Assembly: GCF_938045465.1 (NCBI RefSeq)
Contig: NZ_CALIBF010000163.1
Coordinates: forward strand, 1-14,346
Length of the DNA: 14,346 bases
Source: an uncultured Campylobacter sp.
GTDB taxonomy: Bacteria; Campylobacterota; Campylobacteria; Campylobacterales; Campylobacteraceae
Direction: 5' to 3'
Both the position numbers and the translations under genes were made by a program. Each line of letters begins with the position of its first letter. Position 1 is the stretch's first letter. Shown here piece after piece: positions 13,865-14,346 of this stretch. The notes beneath the pieces are model-generated. The model did not search any database and had not been told where the DNA came from. It saw only the letters and a list, made by a program, of their open reading frames with translations.

Positions 13865-13903
13865 AACAAGGTACTATAGGCTATATGCTTATAGTACCTT
13901 GTT
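13865..13903. terminator. 17-bp stem-loop, strong terminator-like hairpin
   Basis: aacaaggtactata (13865-13878) and tatagtaccttgtt (13890-13903) are perfect 14-bp inverted repeats. The stem continues for three more pairs (one G-U) to a 5-base tatat loop. This is the strongest inverted repeat in the window. It is symmetric and flanked by AT-rich DNA, so it could end transcription in either direction or be an element boundary. Confidence 0.55.
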
Positions 13904-14120
13904 ATATTCAATTCTGAATAATTTTGAGCTATATATTATTTATATAGAACATTAGTAATATAGCTTACTAAGTATATACTGTCACATGGTGATTGCAATC
14001 GTATCTTCTAGGGAAAATCTGATACAGATGCTTCAGGACCTGCATGTGGTGATTATTTTTAAAATAGTCTATATGCTATGAGTTATTGATCGAAATGTTC
14101 AAAACTATATTTAACCTTAC

Positions 14121-14132
14121 AGGAGGCCTCCT
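14121..14132 (+). promoter_or_regulatory. Palindromic ribosome binding site
   Basis: aggaggcctcct is a perfect 12-bp palindrome. Its first half is the full Shine-Dalgarno consensus and its second half is complementary to it, ending directly at the ATG. The strength of this site is unlike the weaker AAGGA or GGAG sites of the other genes in the window. Confidence 0.6.
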
Positions 14133-14346
14133 ATGGAGAAGCAAACACAAGAGATTAAGTTCGAGAACGCTAAGTTCGAACTTATTAAACAAGATGACGC
14201 TAAAGGCGTTAATAAATACCGCTATACAGACGGTGACATTTTCAAAGCGGCTCTTAAAGATGCTGGTATCAAAGCTGATGACTATAAACTAGTTAAGAAC
14301 TTTGAGAAAGCTTATGCAGAAGCAGCTACAACAGCGATAGCTGAAT
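14133..14346 (+). CDS. Partial protein of unknown function, possibly phage or mobile-element derived
   Basis: Only the first 71 codons are in the window. The ATG follows a perfect AGGAGG (14121-14126) at 6 bases. The peptide starts MEKQTQEIKFENAKFELIKQ and is charged, soluble and likely helical, with a short repeat KFENAKFE and an Ala-rich end (YAEAATTAIAE). No signal peptide, membrane segment or motif is seen. Codon choice (many gct, aaa, gat, ggt, ctt, aca) is unlike the GC-ending codons of argC, lpxB or surE nearby, and the upstream DNA also changes in character. This is the kind of gene expected at a prophage or mobile-element edge, but I do not recognise a family. A chimeric assembly join would look the same. 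Confidence 0.55.
   Translation, partial: MEKQTQEIKFENAKFELIKQDDAKGVNKYRYTDGDIFKAALKDAGIKADDYKLVKNFEKAYAEAATTAIAE

Larger units (their letters stand above)
13790..14132. other. AT-rich leader region upstream of the terminal partial gene
   Basis: No credible gene was found here. A 32-codon frame at 13986-14081 has no ribosome site. The region holds the two hairpins, an inverted repeat agctatat (13927-13934) / atatagct (13958-13965), and an 8-base direct repeat tggtgatt (13987-13994, 14047-14054). There are A/T runs that could serve as a promoter (ttgagc...tatatt, 13925-13940) and a small stem around cagg-a-cctg (14034-14042). Together these suggest a structured leader, but no known RNA family is recognised. 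Confidence 0.4.

Noticed and set aside
13986..14081. 32-codon frame upstream of the terminal gene
   Set aside because: No ribosome site and no recognisable protein character; it covers the repeat-bearing leader.
14086..14292. 68-codon frame overlapping the terminal partial gene
   Set aside because: The overlapping frame at 14133 has a perfect AGGAGG and a normal soluble-protein composition; this one does not.

Overview
The window looks like chromosomal DNA of an epsilonproteobacterial Campylobacter of the oral, relatively GC-rich kind. Product similarities point to Campylobacter, intergenic DNA is AT-rich, and the gene content partly matches a block I remember from C. jejuni (mod genes, surE, a ThiF-family gene, lpxB, greA, serB, tal). 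The chemotaxis genes that sit inside that block in C. jejuni are missing here. That would suit a non-motile species such as C. gracilis. The species is an inference; no rRNA is present.

Region 1 (1-1045): the 3' end of a YoaK/DUF1275 membrane protein meets a convergent periplasmic Cu,Zn superoxide dismutase gene (sodC) at a shared hairpin terminator. Region 2 (1112-3946, minus strand): a nitroreductase gene is tightly coupled to modD, followed by a molybdate-type binding protein (modA) and permease (modB). No ATPase gene (modC) is present. Region 3 (3947-4629): non-coding DNA with strong inverted repeats. Region 4 (4630-6067, minus strand): surE overlaps a tcdA-like ThiF-family gene. Region 5 (6068-6491): AT-rich non-coding DNA dense in RAATTY hexamers. 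Region 6 (6492-6995, minus strand): an unrecognised small lipoprotein. Transcription diverges at about 7000.

Region 7 (7064-13654, plus strand): lpxB, greA, argC, an LpxH-like metallophosphoesterase, then serB-tal-pilT with overlapping ends. lpxB and the LpxH-like gene belong to lipid A synthesis, argC and serB to amino-acid synthesis, tal to the pentose phosphate pathway, greA to transcript elongation, and pilT to type IV pilus retraction or DNA uptake. Clear TATAAT-type -10 boxes precede lpxB, greA and serB.

The most unusual gene is lpxB. It carries an in-frame, low-complexity Asn/Gln/Ser-rich insertion of about 112 residues between its two halves, built from a 30-nt tandem repeat and a cluster of RAATTY sites. 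The same hexamer crowds the intergenic regions. RAATTY is the motif reported to be methylated by CtsM and to control DNA uptake in C. jejuni.

Region 8 (about 13790-14346): the sequence character changes. Host-style RAATTY boxes stop, two strong hairpins appear, and a partial gene begins behind a perfect AGGAGG embedded in a 12-bp palindrome. Its codon choice differs from its neighbours. It could be the edge of a prophage, another mobile element or a chimeric join; its product is not recognised.
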